From assembly GCF_000009765.2 (NCBI RefSeq), contig NC_004719.1, forward strand, positions 30,288-94,287: a stretch of DNA of 64,000 nucleotides, in the 5' to 3' direction. The DNA is from Streptomyces avermitilis MA-4680 = NBRC 14893 (GTDB lineage: Bacteria > Actinomycetota > Actinomycetes > Streptomycetales > Streptomycetaceae). A program made the translations under genes and the position numbers. Positions 7,268 through 15,601 of this stretch are shown here, in pieces (within the stretch, counting starts at the first letter, position 1; each line of letters starts with the position of its first letter). Below the pieces are notes generated by a model. It was given only the letters and a program-made list of their open reading frames with translations, was not told the origin of the DNA and ran no database searches.

Positions 7268-9087
7268 CACGCCACCTCCCCGGCCAGCTCCTGGACGCGG
7301 TGGACTCCGCAGACGTTGCGAAACGGCAGGGGCTTCCGCCCGCACGGCACGGTTCCGTCCCGGCCCGAGCAGGTCTGCTGCTCAGCCGTCACGGGGCCCG
7401 CCTGGCGGGGCGCGGCCGCGGGTGCGGAGGCAGCGGCCAGCGCGGCGGCTTCCTCGCGGCAGAGCTTGCACAGGCCGTCCTCGAGGGCGCGGCCGACCAC
7501 GACGATCCGGGCGCCACAGTCCCCGCAGGAACCGCGCGGCGGACCCTCCGGCTCGCGCTGTGCCGGGGCCGGGGCCGACGCCGGGTTGCGGATCGCGTCG
7601 TCCAGCACGCAGTCGACGCAGTGGCCGCCCGGGCCGGGCCGGGTGCCGTGCTCGGGGCACAGGCCCTGCTCGATGCGCTGGGCGTGCCTGCGGGCGGCGG
7701 TCTTGTCCTGGACGATCTCGGCACACACTTCGCAGTCCTTGCCGGTCGACCACAGGACACCGGCCTCACAGTCCTGGAAGCCGCAGCCCCAGCGCGGCAG
7801 GGCCACCCCGAGCAGCCACCGGCCCGGGTCGCGGATCTCCGAGAGCATCACCTTGGAGAACCGGGCGGTGAGCCGGTGGTGCAAGCGTTCGGCATCCGTG
7901 CCCTCGCGCAGCTGGCGGCCCACCGCACGGGCGATCTGCCGGACGACGAAGTCGCTGTTCACCCGCTCCAGCAGCAGGTGAACCGGCTCCAGCACGGCGT
8001 AGATCTGGGGGTTCATGGCCAACTGCGGTCCGTCGTACGACGACCGGCGGGAACCTCCGTCCCTGCTGCTGCGCTTTTCGGTTTCTGGCTTCGAAGGGGA
8101 GGGTCGGCTGTTTCCACCCGCGCGAAGCGCGAGACCACCGCCGCCTTCCGCACGCGCACTCGCAGCAGCCGAGTTTTCCACAGCCCCAGCGCCCTCAACT
8201 ACCGGTACCTCGCCTACGGCGGGTGACAAGAACGCGCCCTCGTCATCCGGTGAGTCAGTCCTAGGTGATTCCTCATTCGCGAGGGATCCCTCACCAACCG
8301 GCGAACCCGATCCCTCACCAACCAGAGAACTAACCGACTCCTGCGAACCACTGGTCACACCAGCCTCAACAGCCCCCGCGACCGCCGCGCAGCCACCCTC
8401 CGGACGGGCCTCAGGAGCGATGTCGTGCGCGATATACCGGTGGCGCCCCTGCGCCCCCGCACGCCGCTGCACCGTCACCCAGCGCGCCGCCTCCACCTCG
8501 TCCACGACCGCCGACGCCGCCGTCACCGACAACGGCTGACCGGCCTTCTGGCCCGAGTGATGCCGCAGGCCGGCCGCCAGCTCAGCCTCCGTCAGCGTGA
8601 TCCCCCGCGCCTGCGCATACGCGATCAGAGCGAACGCACGCAGCTCTCGGGGCGTGAGGTCCTCCGCGGCCGCCACCGGCAGCCACACGAACGCCTCCGT
8701 ACGAGTCATCGCCCGTACCGTCCGCACCGCCGACGTGCCCGTGCCGCCCGGCAGCGTCCGACGATCCGAGAACAGCTCCACCACCCCGTCCGGACCAGGA
8801 CGACGCAGCTGCGTCATCCCCCGCTCCACCGACGCCGTCGACAGCCCCAGATACGAGGCGATCGTCGTGGACTTCGCCTGGCACCCCTCCGGCCGCAGCC
8901 CGAGCGCCTTCACCTTCACGTACACCGACAACGCGACGTCCTGGTAGTGCGGCGAGGACACCAGACGCATCGGCACCCGCACCCGCTGCCGCCGAACCCG
9001 CCCGGCCGGAGCCCCGTCGACGGAGTTGTCGATGGACTCCCACAGGGGGTGATCTAGCGTGGCGGCCGACGCCGCTCCAGCGCTCAC
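7267..9087 (-). CDS. HTH/zinc-ribbon protein, candidate plasmid replication initiator
   Basis: A 606-residue protein from a GTG at 9087. Two winged-helix regions are visible: one around STTIASYLGLSTASVERGMT (about residues 72-91) and one around LTPRELRAFALIAYAQARG to GLRHHSG. A Ser/Gly/Glu-rich linker follows (about 225-345). The C-terminal 200 residues hold repeated Cys pairs (CGFQDC, CEVC, CVDC, CGDC, CKLC, and a final C..H), suggesting several zinc ribbons. It is translationally coupled to the DciA-like protein and preceded by 1.1 kb of repeats and hairpins. Initiator function is inference; a transcriptional regulator is the alternative. Confidence 0.6.
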   Translation of the reverse strand: MSAGAASAATLDHPLWESIDNSVDGAPAGRVRRQRVRVPMRLVSSPHYQDVALSVYVKVKALGLRPEGCQAKSTTIASYLGLSTASVERGMTQLRRPGPDGVVELFSDRRTLPGGTGTSAVRTVRAMTRTEAFVWLPVAAAEDLTPRELRAFALIAYAQARGITLTEAELAAGLRHHSGQKAGQPLSVTAASAVVDEVEAARWVTVQRRAGAQGRHRYIAHDIAPEARPEGGCAAVAGAVEAGVTSGSQESVSSLVGEGSGSPVGEGSLANEESPRTDSPDDEGAFLSPAVGEVPVVEGAGAVENSAAASARAEGGGGLALRAGGNSRPSPSKPETEKRSSRDGGSRRSSYDGPQLAMNPQIYAVLEPVHLLLERVNSDFVVRQIARAVGRQLREGTDAERLHHRLTARFSKVMLSEIRDPGRWLLGVALPRWGCGFQDCEAGVLWSTGKDCEVCAEIVQDKTAARRHAQRIEQGLCPEHGTRPGPGGHCVDCVLDDAIRNPASAPAPAQREPEGPPRGSCGDCGARIVVVGRALEDGLCKLCREEAAALAAASAPAAAPRQAGPVTAEQQTCSGRDGTVPCGRKPLPFRNVCGVHRVQELAGEVA

Positions 9088-9302
9088 AGGAACATCCCCG
9101 AGGTCAGGCGGTCCGCCGGACCGGCGTCATCCGTGTGACAGTCAAGGAGTGTGATGTACGTCACAATCCCGCCAGGAGGGACACCACAACCAGCAGAAAT
9201 CACCCCCGGCGGGGGTGCGGCCTGGTCGTGGTCGACCTGACAAGACGACTCACGCTCGTGCACTATGGCGATACCGACCTTCCATATGGATCAACGCAGA
9301 GG

Positions 9303-9484
9303 GGCCCCTTGGCCGGGGCCGATCTCGATGGCTCGTGTGGCGGGACAGGTGAGCCCCCTCCGTGAGGAGCGGGCGACAGTACGAAGGCCAGAGGCGGATC
9401 TCCTTCCGTTGACGACTTGGTGCTGGTGTTCCGAAAGCCCTTGGCCGGGCCTCGGAACGAACCGCGAAGCCCCTTGGCGGGGGC
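9303..9484 (+). repeat. Three iteron-like GC-rich repeats
   Basis: GGCCCCTTGGCCGGGGCC at 9303-9320, GCCCTTGGCCGGGC at 9437-9450 and GCCCCTTGGCGGGGGC at 9469-9484. The middle copy sits inside a larger inverted repeat GTTCCGA...TCGGAAC (9428-9458). Confidence 0.6.
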
Positions 9485-9493
9485 CCGCGGGTG

Positions 9494-9513
9494 GTGCAGT
9501 GCAGTGCAGTGCA
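9494..9513 (+). repeat. Four tandem GTGCA pentamers
   Basis: GTGCAGTGCAGTGCAGTGCA runs directly behind the third GC-rich repeat in the candidate origin. Confidence 0.8.
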
Positions 9514-10007
9514 ATGGCCCTGATGAGGGGCCGGATCGAAATGAGCGGCTTGATAAGCCGCGGCTCAGAACCGGTAGCAGCCGGGATCTGAGCGGACCGC
9601 TCTGGTGGCTATTCCAGGCGGTAGACGGGCCGCGCGAGGCCGAAGGGGATGGCTAGTCCACCTTTTCTTGGCGCGCGCGGCCGATGGCCACTAGGTCATC
9701 CCAACCCCCTGAATCCGGAGGCTGGCGTCAGCATGCGCGCGTACAGCCCGGATGGCGTGATCGCGATTGAAGAACGGCGTAGCTGCGCGTGTGGTTCCAC
9801 GCGTGCGGGTAACCTTCATCCCGCGAGCACCTCCCATCAAGGTGTGTCGCCCAACGGAGCTTCGCCCCGTTCGAGAGCCCCCAGTGGACCAGGCCCGGTC
9901 CCGGGGGTTCTCGCCGTTATGGATCACGTCTGCGAGCAGCCTAACCGCACGACCGGATAGAACTGCGAGGCGAATTCGCACAACGCCCGAGGTGCCCGGA
10001 ATGCCGA

Positions 10008-10053
10008 GCCCGCCAGACGGGAAGCGCGCAGTAAATTGCCCGCCACACGGGAA
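10008..10053 (+). repeat. Two direct repeats 30 bp apart
   Basis: GCCCGCCAGACGGGAA at 10008-10023 and GCCCGCCACACGGGAA at 10038-10053, differing at one base and separated by a locally AT-rich stretch. Confidence 0.7.
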
Positions 10054-10145
10054 AGTCGTCTGTCGTATAGGCACTTCACACCCCCTTATAGGTCGGGCAG
10101 CAGCGCGGACGCGGCTAGCGTGGCATGGGACTTGACTAGGTGTCT

Positions 10146-10346
10146 GGTGACATTCGGCGGTGACATCCGGATCAACTCCTGGGCGCCGCGGACTATCCGG
10201 GCGGGTCGACCGCCCGGATGAAGGTGCTGAAAGTCCGCGCGATCGACGACGTCGTGTTCGTCCGCTACGCGCCCAAGGAGCGCGGCTGATGTACGCGCGC
10301 GGTGACATTCGGCGGTGACATCCGGATGTCACCGCCGAATGTCACC
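10146..10346 (+). repeat. Three copies of a 27-bp element with internal GGTGACAT repeats
   Basis: GGTGACATTCGGCGGTGACA plus TCCGGAT occurs at 10146-10172 and 10301-10327, and inverted at 10320-10346 across the palindrome centre. Confidence 0.85.
10178..10289 (+). pseudogene. 3' fragment copy of the RibD/DHFR-type gene
   Basis: The left palindrome arm encodes the last residues of the reductase (the frame from 10218 to the TGA at 10287-10289 gives MKVLKVRAIDDVVFVRYAPK and ERG). One base change makes LK instead of LE. No upstream catalytic part is present, so it is a non-functional inverted copy. Confidence 0.85.
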
Positions 10347-10469
10347 GCGCGCGTACATCAGCCGCGCTCCTTGGGCGCGTAGCGGACGAACACGACGTCG
10401 TCGATCGCGCGGACTTCCAGCACCTTCATCCGGGCGGTCGACCCGCCCGGATAGTCCGCGGCGCCCAGG
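10178..10469. repeat. 292-bp near-perfect palindrome
   Basis: Arms 10178-10323 and 10324-10469 are reverse complements with one mismatch (GCTGAAAGTCC against GCTGGAAGTCC), with no spacer (TCC|GGA at the centre). The right arm is the 3' end and downstream flank of the RibD/DHFR-type gene; the left arm is an inverted copy. Confidence 0.95.
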
Positions 10470-11038
10470 AACTGAGCCGCCTCGGGCTGGCCGACAAGGA
10501 GCGGGGCGATAGCGAGGTGGACTTCGTCGGCGAGGTTCGCGGCCATCAGCTGCGTGTGGATGGTGCCACCGCCCTCCACCATGAGCCGGCCGACGCCGCG
10601 GCGCCCGAGCTCATCGAGGACCAGGCCCCAGTCGAGCTCGGGGCCGACACCGACCACGTCGGCCAGGTCGCCCAGGGTGGCGCGCACCTTCTCCACCGCG
10701 CTGTCCACGGTGACCACCAGCTTGTCGCCGCCGTGGTGCCAGAAGTTCAGGTCGGCGGAGAGGTCGCCGGACTGGGTGACCGTGACCTTCAGCGGGTACT
10801 CCGGCTTGCCGTCGGCGACGCGCTGAGCGCGCCGTTCGTCGCTGTTGACCAGCAGACGCGGGTTGTCCCGGCGCATGGTGTTCGCGCCGATCAGTATGGC
10901 GTCGGATTCGGCGCGGACCTGGTCGACGCGGTCGAAGTCCTCCGCGTTGGACAGGCGCAGCCGCTCGGGGCTGGTGTCGTCCAGGTAGCCGTCAACCGAC
11001 ATGGCGGCGGAGAGCAGGACGTACGGGCGGGCGGTCAT
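10358..11038 (-). CDS. Dihydrofolate-reductase/RibD C-terminal family protein
   Basis: A 226-residue reductase of the RibD C-terminal/DHFR superfamily: MTARPYVLLSAAMSVDGYLD at the start, then ESDAILIGANTMRRDNPRLLV (NADPH-side motif) and VGRLMVEGGGTIHTQLM, which is the conserved GG loop. Family members reduce pterin- or pyrimidine-type substrates with NADPH, often in riboflavin or antifolate contexts. It lies 4 bp after the XRE regulator stop and is likely co-transcribed. Its 3' end forms one arm of a 292-bp palindrome. Confidence 0.85.
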   Translation of the reverse strand: MTARPYVLLSAAMSVDGYLDDTSPERLRLSNAEDFDRVDQVRAESDAILIGANTMRRDNPRLLVNSDERRAQRVADGKPEYPLKVTVTQSGDLSADLNFWHHGGDKLVVTVDSAVEKVRATLGDLADVVGVGPELDWGLVLDELGRRGVGRLMVEGGGTIHTQLMAANLADEVHLAIAPLLVGQPEAAQFLGAADYPGGSTARMKVLEVRAIDDVVFVRYAPKERG

Positions 11039-11042
11039 CTGA

Positions 11043-12476
11043 TCAGGCTTCCGTTTCTGTCTCGTGGACAAGGGTGGAGTCGAAGGCGGCGCGGAACTCT
11101 TCGACCTCCGGCACGCGCTGCCAGGGGGTCAGGGCCTTGTCGAGCCGAGTGAGCTCGTTCGTGATCCGGCCCGATCCCGTGTCTCCCGCGACCATCAGCG
11201 CGTTCATACCGACCGCAGCGGCCTGCTCCGGCACCCGGGCGCCGGCCAGAGCCACGGCCTGCCGCGCCATGTAGACACCGCGGTCGCGGTGGTAGCCGTC
11301 CGGCATCATCCGGATCGCAGCGGCGAACCCATCTGCGGCCTGGTCGTGCTTGCCGAGGGCCTCCAGGCCCTGAGCGCGGTGGATCTCTACATACGAGGCG
11401 GACAGCCACACGCCCCACGGAGTGGGGTCGGCGGCCGCGCCATCGAGGGCGTTGCGGACGTCGTCGATGGCGCGCTCGCTCTCGTCAGCGTCGCCGCGCA
11501 ACGCGTGCCCGTACGCCTCATACGTGCGCGCGACGGCGGCGAGCCGGCTGCGCGGGCGCGCCATGCGCTGCGCGGCTTCTGCGAGGTCGACTACGTCGAC
11601 CAAATCCGCTGTGTCACCGGCCAGTTGCGCCTTGCGGGCCATGACGTATGTGCTCAGATCGGTGTCTCCGACCGTGTGCGACCACTGCATTGCCCGGTCC
11701 AGCCAGTACGACGCCGCCTCCGGGTTGCCCAGATCCTGGTAGATCCAGGACAGGAACTCTCCGTACTGCGTTTGCAGCTCCATGAGGTCGCGCCGGTCGA
11801 TGCCTTTGGCGTCCCGCCGCAGCTCCTGGATGACCTGGATGTGGTCGCGTACCGCGCCGACGACTTGCCGAGGCCCCAGGAGGTTGTCGCTGTCGATCAG
11901 GAGGCGGCGGGTGCGGCGCAGGTGCTCCACCGGCGTGGACCCGTACGCTGACGCGGCCCGCGCCTTGCGGACCAAGCCTGGTACAGCGCTCGAGTCCGCT
12001 GTTGCCGGCGAACCCACTCCGACCGCGGCAGCGGCTCCAAGCCCCACCCCAGTGCGCAGCAGCGCACGCCGATCCAGAGCCACCCAAACCACCGACCCAT
12101 CACGTAGACGACACGGGACAGAGAGCCCCTCACCGTCCGACGCTGCCTGGTCTGGCAAGCCCAAAGCTAGATCAACTGATGACTTGGCCACATGAACCGG
12201 CGAATTGGCCACATGGCCACGTCCGTCGTCGATCCGCTCCCACAGGCGGAATAACATGCCGTTCGCGCCCAGGACTTGGTCCAGGAGTGCGGCCTGTGAG
12301 CGGTCGGCCTTCCGTTCGGCGCGCTCGAATCGCCCCAGGTGGCTGTGGTCGAGCACCGCTCGCTGCGACAGGTCGCGCAGGCTCCACCCTCGCAGCTTTC
12401 GGAGCTGCCGCAGCTCGTAACCCCAGTTGTGCAAGGGCGACACCCAGGGCGTCAACTCCCTTGGCCTCTGTGCCAT
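11043..12476 (-). CDS. XRE-family transcriptional regulator with C-terminal helical repeats
   Basis: A 477-residue protein. Residues about 20-75 are a helix-turn-helix (LRQLRKLRGWSLRDLSQRAV, DHSHLGRFERAER). A hydrophobic segment TGVGLGAAAAVGVGSPA lies near 140-155, and the rest is helical and TPR-like, as in many Streptomyces XRE proteins (AimR/Rgg-like architecture). It is upstream of and probably co-transcribed with the reductase. The motif TTGGCCACATG occurs twice inside the gene and a palindrome of the same core lies upstream, suggesting autoregulation. Confidence 0.85.
   Translation of the reverse strand: MAQRPRELTPWVSPLHNWGYELRQLRKLRGWSLRDLSQRAVLDHSHLGRFERAERKADRSQAALLDQVLGANGMLFRLWERIDDGRGHVANSPVHVAKSSVDLALGLPDQAASDGEGLSVPCRLRDGSVVWVALDRRALLRTGVGLGAAAAVGVGSPATADSSAVPGLVRKARAASAYGSTPVEHLRRTRRLLIDSDNLLGPRQVVGAVRDHIQVIQELRRDAKGIDRRDLMELQTQYGEFLSWIYQDLGNPEAASYWLDRAMQWSHTVGDTDLSTYVMARKAQLAGDTADLVDVVDLAEAAQRMARPRSRLAAVARTYEAYGHALRGDADESERAIDDVRNALDGAAADPTPWGVWLSASYVEIHRAQGLEALGKHDQAADGFAAAIRMMPDGYHRDRGVYMARQAVALAGARVPEQAAAVGMNALMVAGDTGSGRITNELTRLDKALTPWQRVPEVEEFRAAFDSTLVHETETEA
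12184..12215 (+). promoter_or_regulatory. Two TTGGCCACATG direct repeats inside the XRE gene
   Basis: Copies at 12184-12194 and 12205-12215, 21 bp apart (two helical turns), matching the half-site of the palindrome at 12498-12522. Confidence 0.4.
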
Positions 12477-12497
12477 CCCGCCCCAATCCTGTGGCTG

Positions 12498-12522
12498 ATG
12501 TGGCCAGTTCGTCAGGCCACAT
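12498..12522. promoter_or_regulatory. Candidate XRE operator palindrome
   Basis: ATGTGGCC, nine bases, GGCCACAT, 22 bp upstream of the XRE start codon. Confidence 0.45.
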
Positions 12523-12599
12523 GTCAGATCTGGAACTCATGACTCCCCCGGGCCTAGAACCGAACTGCAAGCAGTCAAGCCCGGTCAGGGAGGTGTTCT

Positions 12600-13394
12600 T
12601 CAGTGGTCTTCTTCGTCTCCGTCTTCGTCCGCATCCGAGAGCCGGGCACTGGCGTGACGACGGATGGAGTAGCCGATCTCGAACTCTTCGGCGCTCATCC
12701 GGGTGTCGTTGAGCTCAACGACTTCGCCGGTGGGCGAGGTCGTGACTCGTACGACGCGCAAGAGCGGAACGCCTACGTCGGCAGGAAGGTTCAGGGCTTC
12801 GGCTTCTTCAGGGGAAGGCATGCGAGCCGAGACGCTCTCGCTCCAGCGCAGGGGTCGATGTCCCATCTCCTCCAGCCGGTCGTAAATACCTCCTGGGCCG
12901 GTATCGGCTTCGGCGAGGAGGGTTCCTCGAGCGAGTTCGGCCGGCAGGTAGCTGGTCGCCAACTGCTTCGGCTTCCTCGTCTCGGGGTCGCCCATCACGC
13001 GGTCCCGGATGAAGACTTCGGCGCCGGTGGCGAGGCCCATGAGGGCAGCGAGATCGACCGGCACGATGCCCCACCGCAGGGTGGGCGTCTCCAGGGCCGC
13101 CCACGACTGGGCGGTCGGGTCGAAGTAGTAGCCGATCTCGTCACGGAAGACCTGGCGCGACCGGGTGATGCGTCGCTTCTCCGGACGTTCCCGAACGATC
13201 GTCCCTCTTCGGCGTACCGCGATGACCAAGCCCTCTTGCTCCAGAAGAGCGATGGCGCTCCGCACCGTTTGGTAGCCCGCGCCGTACTGCGTCTGAAGCT
13301 CGGTCAGCATCGGCAGCTTGTCGCCCGGCACGTACCGCCCGTGGCTGATCTGCTGTCGCAGGTCAGCGGCGATGTCGCGATACGAGACGGGCAT
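12600..13394 (-). CDS. GntR-family regulator with UTRA-like domain
   Basis: A 264-residue protein from the ATG at 13394, preceded by GAAAGG. N-terminal winged helix: IAADLRQQISHGRYVPGDKL, then TELQTQYGAGYQTVRSAIAL. Residues about 85-250 fit the UTRA effector-binding fold (FIRDRVM, ARGTLLAEADTG, LRVVRVTTSPTGEVVELND). GntR/UTRA proteins such as KorSA and Kor-type regulators repress transfer and replication genes of actinomycete mobile elements. Three near-identical operator-like sites lie in its upstream region, facing the conjugation block, so it probably represses itself and that block. Confidence 0.85.
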   Translation of the reverse strand: MPVSYRDIAADLRQQISHGRYVPGDKLPMLTELQTQYGAGYQTVRSAIALLEQEGLVIAVRRRGTIVRERPEKRRITRSRQVFRDEIGYYFDPTAQSWAALETPTLRWGIVPVDLAALMGLATGAEVFIRDRVMGDPETRKPKQLATSYLPAELARGTLLAEADTGPGGIYDRLEEMGHRPLRWSESVSARMPSPEEAEALNLPADVGVPLLRVVRVTTSPTGEVVELNDTRMSAEEFEIGYSIRRHASARLSDADEDGDEEDH

Positions 13395-13431
13395 CGGAGC
13401 CACCTTTCGGAGTGCTGCTCGGGTCTGATTC

Positions 13432-13547
13432 TAGGGCTAGCTCTATCAGTCAGCGATGGGCGAGCACAAGCGATCAACACGAATAGAGCTATCGCTATTG
13501 ACTCGGCGTTGCCGCATGGTCTCTACTTGGCGATAGCGATAGCCCTA
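13432..13547. promoter_or_regulatory. Three candidate GntR operator sites
   Basis: TAGGGCTAGCTCTAT (13432-13446), TAGAGCTATCGCTAT (13484-13498) and, inverted, TAGGGCTATCGCTAT (13533-13547). The last two match at 14 of 15 bases. They fill the space between the GntR gene and the start of the plus-strand block. Confidence 0.65.
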
Positions 13548-13789
13548 ACGATCCGTTGAACAGGGCTACGCACCCTGCACCACCGCAAGACCGCAGGAAG
13601 TCGTCCGCCCCTCACGGGGTGGCCGGGGTTGATGCACCACTAAATCCCCCGGGTTCTCGACTCACCTGCATGCACGTCGCAGCGCTGATGCGCTGTCCGT
13701 CCCCCAGGACGCCGGGTCTCCCGTGCGCCTGGCGGGCGGAGAGAGCACCGCGACGCAGCCCCTCCCCTCCGTACACAAGGAGATCCCGC
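13548..13789 (+). other. Leader region of the conjugation block
   Basis: No gene with plausible codon use. It lies between the operators and the first gene of the block and ends in CACAAGGAGATCCCGC, the ribosome site of that gene. No other structure seen. Confidence 0.4.
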
Positions 13790-14356
13790 ATGACCATCAC
13801 GTCCGCGATGCCCACGGCCCGCAAGCGTCCGACCCGGACCCGCACGAAGCAGGTCAGCAGCCTCCCCGCGATCACCGTCTCGAAGCTGCCCCCCATCGAC
13901 ATCGACCTGCTCCCCGGCACGGAGAGCCTGGTCTGCCCGAACTGCAGTCGCTGGTGCCCCATCACCGGGCACGACGGCCGCAACCCGAAGCTGGTCCCCC
14001 ACCACACCGGCCGCGCCGGCACCGCCGAACCCCGCCGATGTGACGGCAGCAACCGGCGAGTGAAGCTCGATCTGACGATCGCTGAGTGGCGGGAGCTCCT
14101 GGCCGACGCCATCACGGAAGCCTCCAGCCGCCAAGCCACCGCAGTGCTGCCCAAGGCGTTCAGTCCGCAGACCGACCGGACCCTGCGGGCTCGCGCGGAG
14201 CGCACGCTGGCAGGGCGCGTGGCCGACTGGGACGCGGTGCTGCCGCGCGTGGCAGACGCCGATAAGAACCGCCGGGCGGTGCCCGCTGGTGACGCTCCCA
14301 CGGAGGGCCCCGCGGTTCCGCTGACCACGCTCCACCCCAAGCGCCCCGAGCGCTGA
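13790..14356 (+). CDS. Hypothetical zinc-binding protein, first gene of the transfer block
   Basis: A 188-residue protein starting at an ATG eight bases after AAGGAG. The middle has CPNCSRWCPITGH, HH and RRCDGSNRRV, so one zinc site is likely. The start is basic (TARKRPTRTRTKQ) and the second half is helical (TIAEWRELLADAI). I do not recognise a family. Being first after the GntR operators, it is probably part of that regulon; a 21-bp-stem hairpin follows it. Confidence 0.7.
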   Translation: MTITSAMPTARKRPTRTRTKQVSSLPAITVSKLPPIDIDLLPGTESLVCPNCSRWCPITGHDGRNPKLVPHHTGRAGTAEPRRCDGSNRRVKLDLTIAEWRELLADAITEASSRQATAVLPKAFSPQTDRTLRARAERTLAGRVADWDAVLPRVADADKNRRAVPAGDAPTEGPAVPLTTLHPKRPER

Positions 14357-14374
14357 ACCGACCCGCACGAACGA

Positions 14375-14421
14375 CCACGGCCCCGGCCGACCCGATCACC
14401 TCGGGTCGGCCGGGGCCGTGG
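14375..14421 (+). terminator. Hairpin, 21-bp perfect stem
   Basis: Arms 14375-14395 and 14401-14421 (starting CCACGGCCCCGG) with a TCACC loop; no U-tract. Confidence 0.65.
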
Positions 14422-14505
14422 CTGCTCGTACGACCAGCCAAAACGAGCGGCCCCGGGATTGCGCCCCAGGGCCGTTCAGCAGGTCAATCCGTGAGAGGAA
14501 AAACC

Positions 14506-15057
14506 TTGAGTCCCATCATGACATCTCCCGCGCCTCCTGGTGCACGGGCAGACAGCAGCCCGGACATGGACGACATGTTGCGCCGAACCCGCATGGACGA
14601 CCAGCGCCGTTCGCAACGGCCGGCGCTTCCGGCCTGCGTCCCCGGCCTGTACGTCCAGCACCGCGACCGTGGCTTCGTCGCCCACATCACGGCCTCCGAG
14701 GTCGCCTTCAGCACGGTGCGCGGTCTGACCGTGTCGGTGCCGATGGCGTACGGGGCCGGCCAGGCGACCGCCGACACCGCTGAGTGGCTCGTCTCGGAGC
14801 TGCTCGGCAACGCCGTGCGGGCCTGCGGTGATCACGTGCCGCTGGTCGTAGAGGTGTACGTCACCGGGCGCAGCGTCCAGGTGAACGTGCACGACCCCGC
14901 CGCCGATCTGCTGCCTCACCGCAGCGCGGTGGCGATGGACAGCGAGACCGCGGAGTCCGGGCGCGGCCTGGGTCTGCTGGACATGCTGGCGCCTGGCTGG
15001 GACGTCGTGTCCTCTCCGGTGGGCAAGCAGATCCGCTGCCACATCGACGCCAAGTAG
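14506..15057 (+). CDS. HATPase_c ATP-binding protein (anti-sigma-factor-kinase type)
   Basis: About 183 residues. WLVSELLGNAVRACGDHVPL is the N box, NVHDPA the G1 region and SGRGLGLLDML the G2 lid, matching the single-domain GHKL kinases/anti-sigma factors abundant in Streptomyces. There is no partner anti-anti-sigma gene beside it. The TTG at 14506 has AGAGGA at the right distance; the ATG at 14518 lacks one. A role in regulating the transfer genes is inference. Confidence 0.8.
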   Translation: MSPIMTSPAPPGARADSSPDMDDMLRRTRMDDQRRSQRPALPACVPGLYVQHRDRGFVAHITASEVAFSTVRGLTVSVPMAYGAGQATADTAEWLVSELLGNAVRACGDHVPLVVEVYVTGRSVQVNVHDPAADLLPHRSAVAMDSETAESGRGLGLLDMLAPGWDVVSSPVGKQIRCHIDAK

Positions 15058-15076
15058 CTCAGCCCGCCGCCAATAC

Positions 15077-15116
15077 ACGAGCCAGTCCCGGGGATTCCGC
15101 CCCGGGGCTGGCTCGT
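15077..15116 (+). terminator. Hairpin, 17-bp stem
   Basis: ACGAGCCAGTCCCGGGG pairs with the segment ending GGGGCTGGCTCGT, with one G-T pair; no U-tract. Confidence 0.6.
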
Positions 15117-15140
15117 ACACGGATCTTTTGGGAGGCCCAC

Positions 15141-15458
15141 ATGAAGCGAGTGTCCGTCGCCGTCGTACGCAGCCACGCCTACGCGCCGGTCTCCACTGAC
15201 GCGATCGAGCGGTCCCGCGCCGCCTGCGTCGATGAGGACCCCGAGCTGTTCTTCCCGATCGGCGACACCGGCCCGGCGCTGTTCCAGATCGAGGAGGCCA
15301 AGGCCGTCTGCCGTCGCTGCCCGCTCATGGAGAGCTGCCTCCAGGGTGCGCTGGAGCGGGGCGAGGACGCGGGTGTGTGGGGCGGGCTGTCCGAGAAGGA
15401 GCGCCGTTCCCTCAAGCGCCGCGAGGCCCGCGAGCGCGCTGCGGCCGCCTCCGCCTGA
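15141..15458 (+). CDS. WhiB-family iron-sulfur transcription factor
   Basis: A 105-residue Wbl protein with the four conserved cysteines (C29, C57, C60, C66), the motif GVWGG at 78-82, and a basic C-terminal DNA-binding tail (EKERRSLKRREARER). Wbl proteins hold a [4Fe-4S] cluster and act with the principal sigma factor. GGGAGG lies eight bases before the ATG. Plasmid-borne Wbl genes are common in Streptomyces; the target here is unknown but the genes around it are candidates. Confidence 0.93.
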   Translation: MKRVSVAVVRSHAYAPVSTDAIERSRAACVDEDPELFFPIGDTGPALFQIEEAKAVCRRCPLMESCLQGALERGEDAGVWGGLSEKERRSLKRREARERAAAASA

Positions 15459-15601
15459 CGCCATCCGTACGGGAGCGACAGTCAACTCCCCTCTCGCACC
15501 ACGCTGTTCAACCAGGCCAGACGCCCGTGGTGCGGGCGGCCGGCCTTTCGCACGTCTCCAGCCCGGGAAAGTCTCGGGCCCGCATCCCCGCAGGAGAGCC
15601 C

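Larger units (their letters stand above)
9088..10177. other. Repeat-rich non-coding region, candidate replication origin
   Basis: No convincing gene in 1.1 kb; open frames here have no codon bias and appear in opposing pairs. It contains three GCCCCTTGGCCGGGGC-type repeats, a run of four GTGCA units, a hairpin at 9545-9561 (GCGGCTTGATAAGCCGC), two GCCCGCCASACGGGAA repeats and GGTGACAT repeats. Position directly upstream of the initiator-like gene supports an origin. Confidence 0.45.

Noticed and set aside
9263..9591. Opposing short frames in the candidate origin
   Set aside because: No codon bias, and their repeated residues arise from GC-rich DNA repeats.
9691..10512. Frames of similar sequence on both strands
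   Set aside because: They are the same DNA read from the two palindrome arms, antisense to the reductase end.
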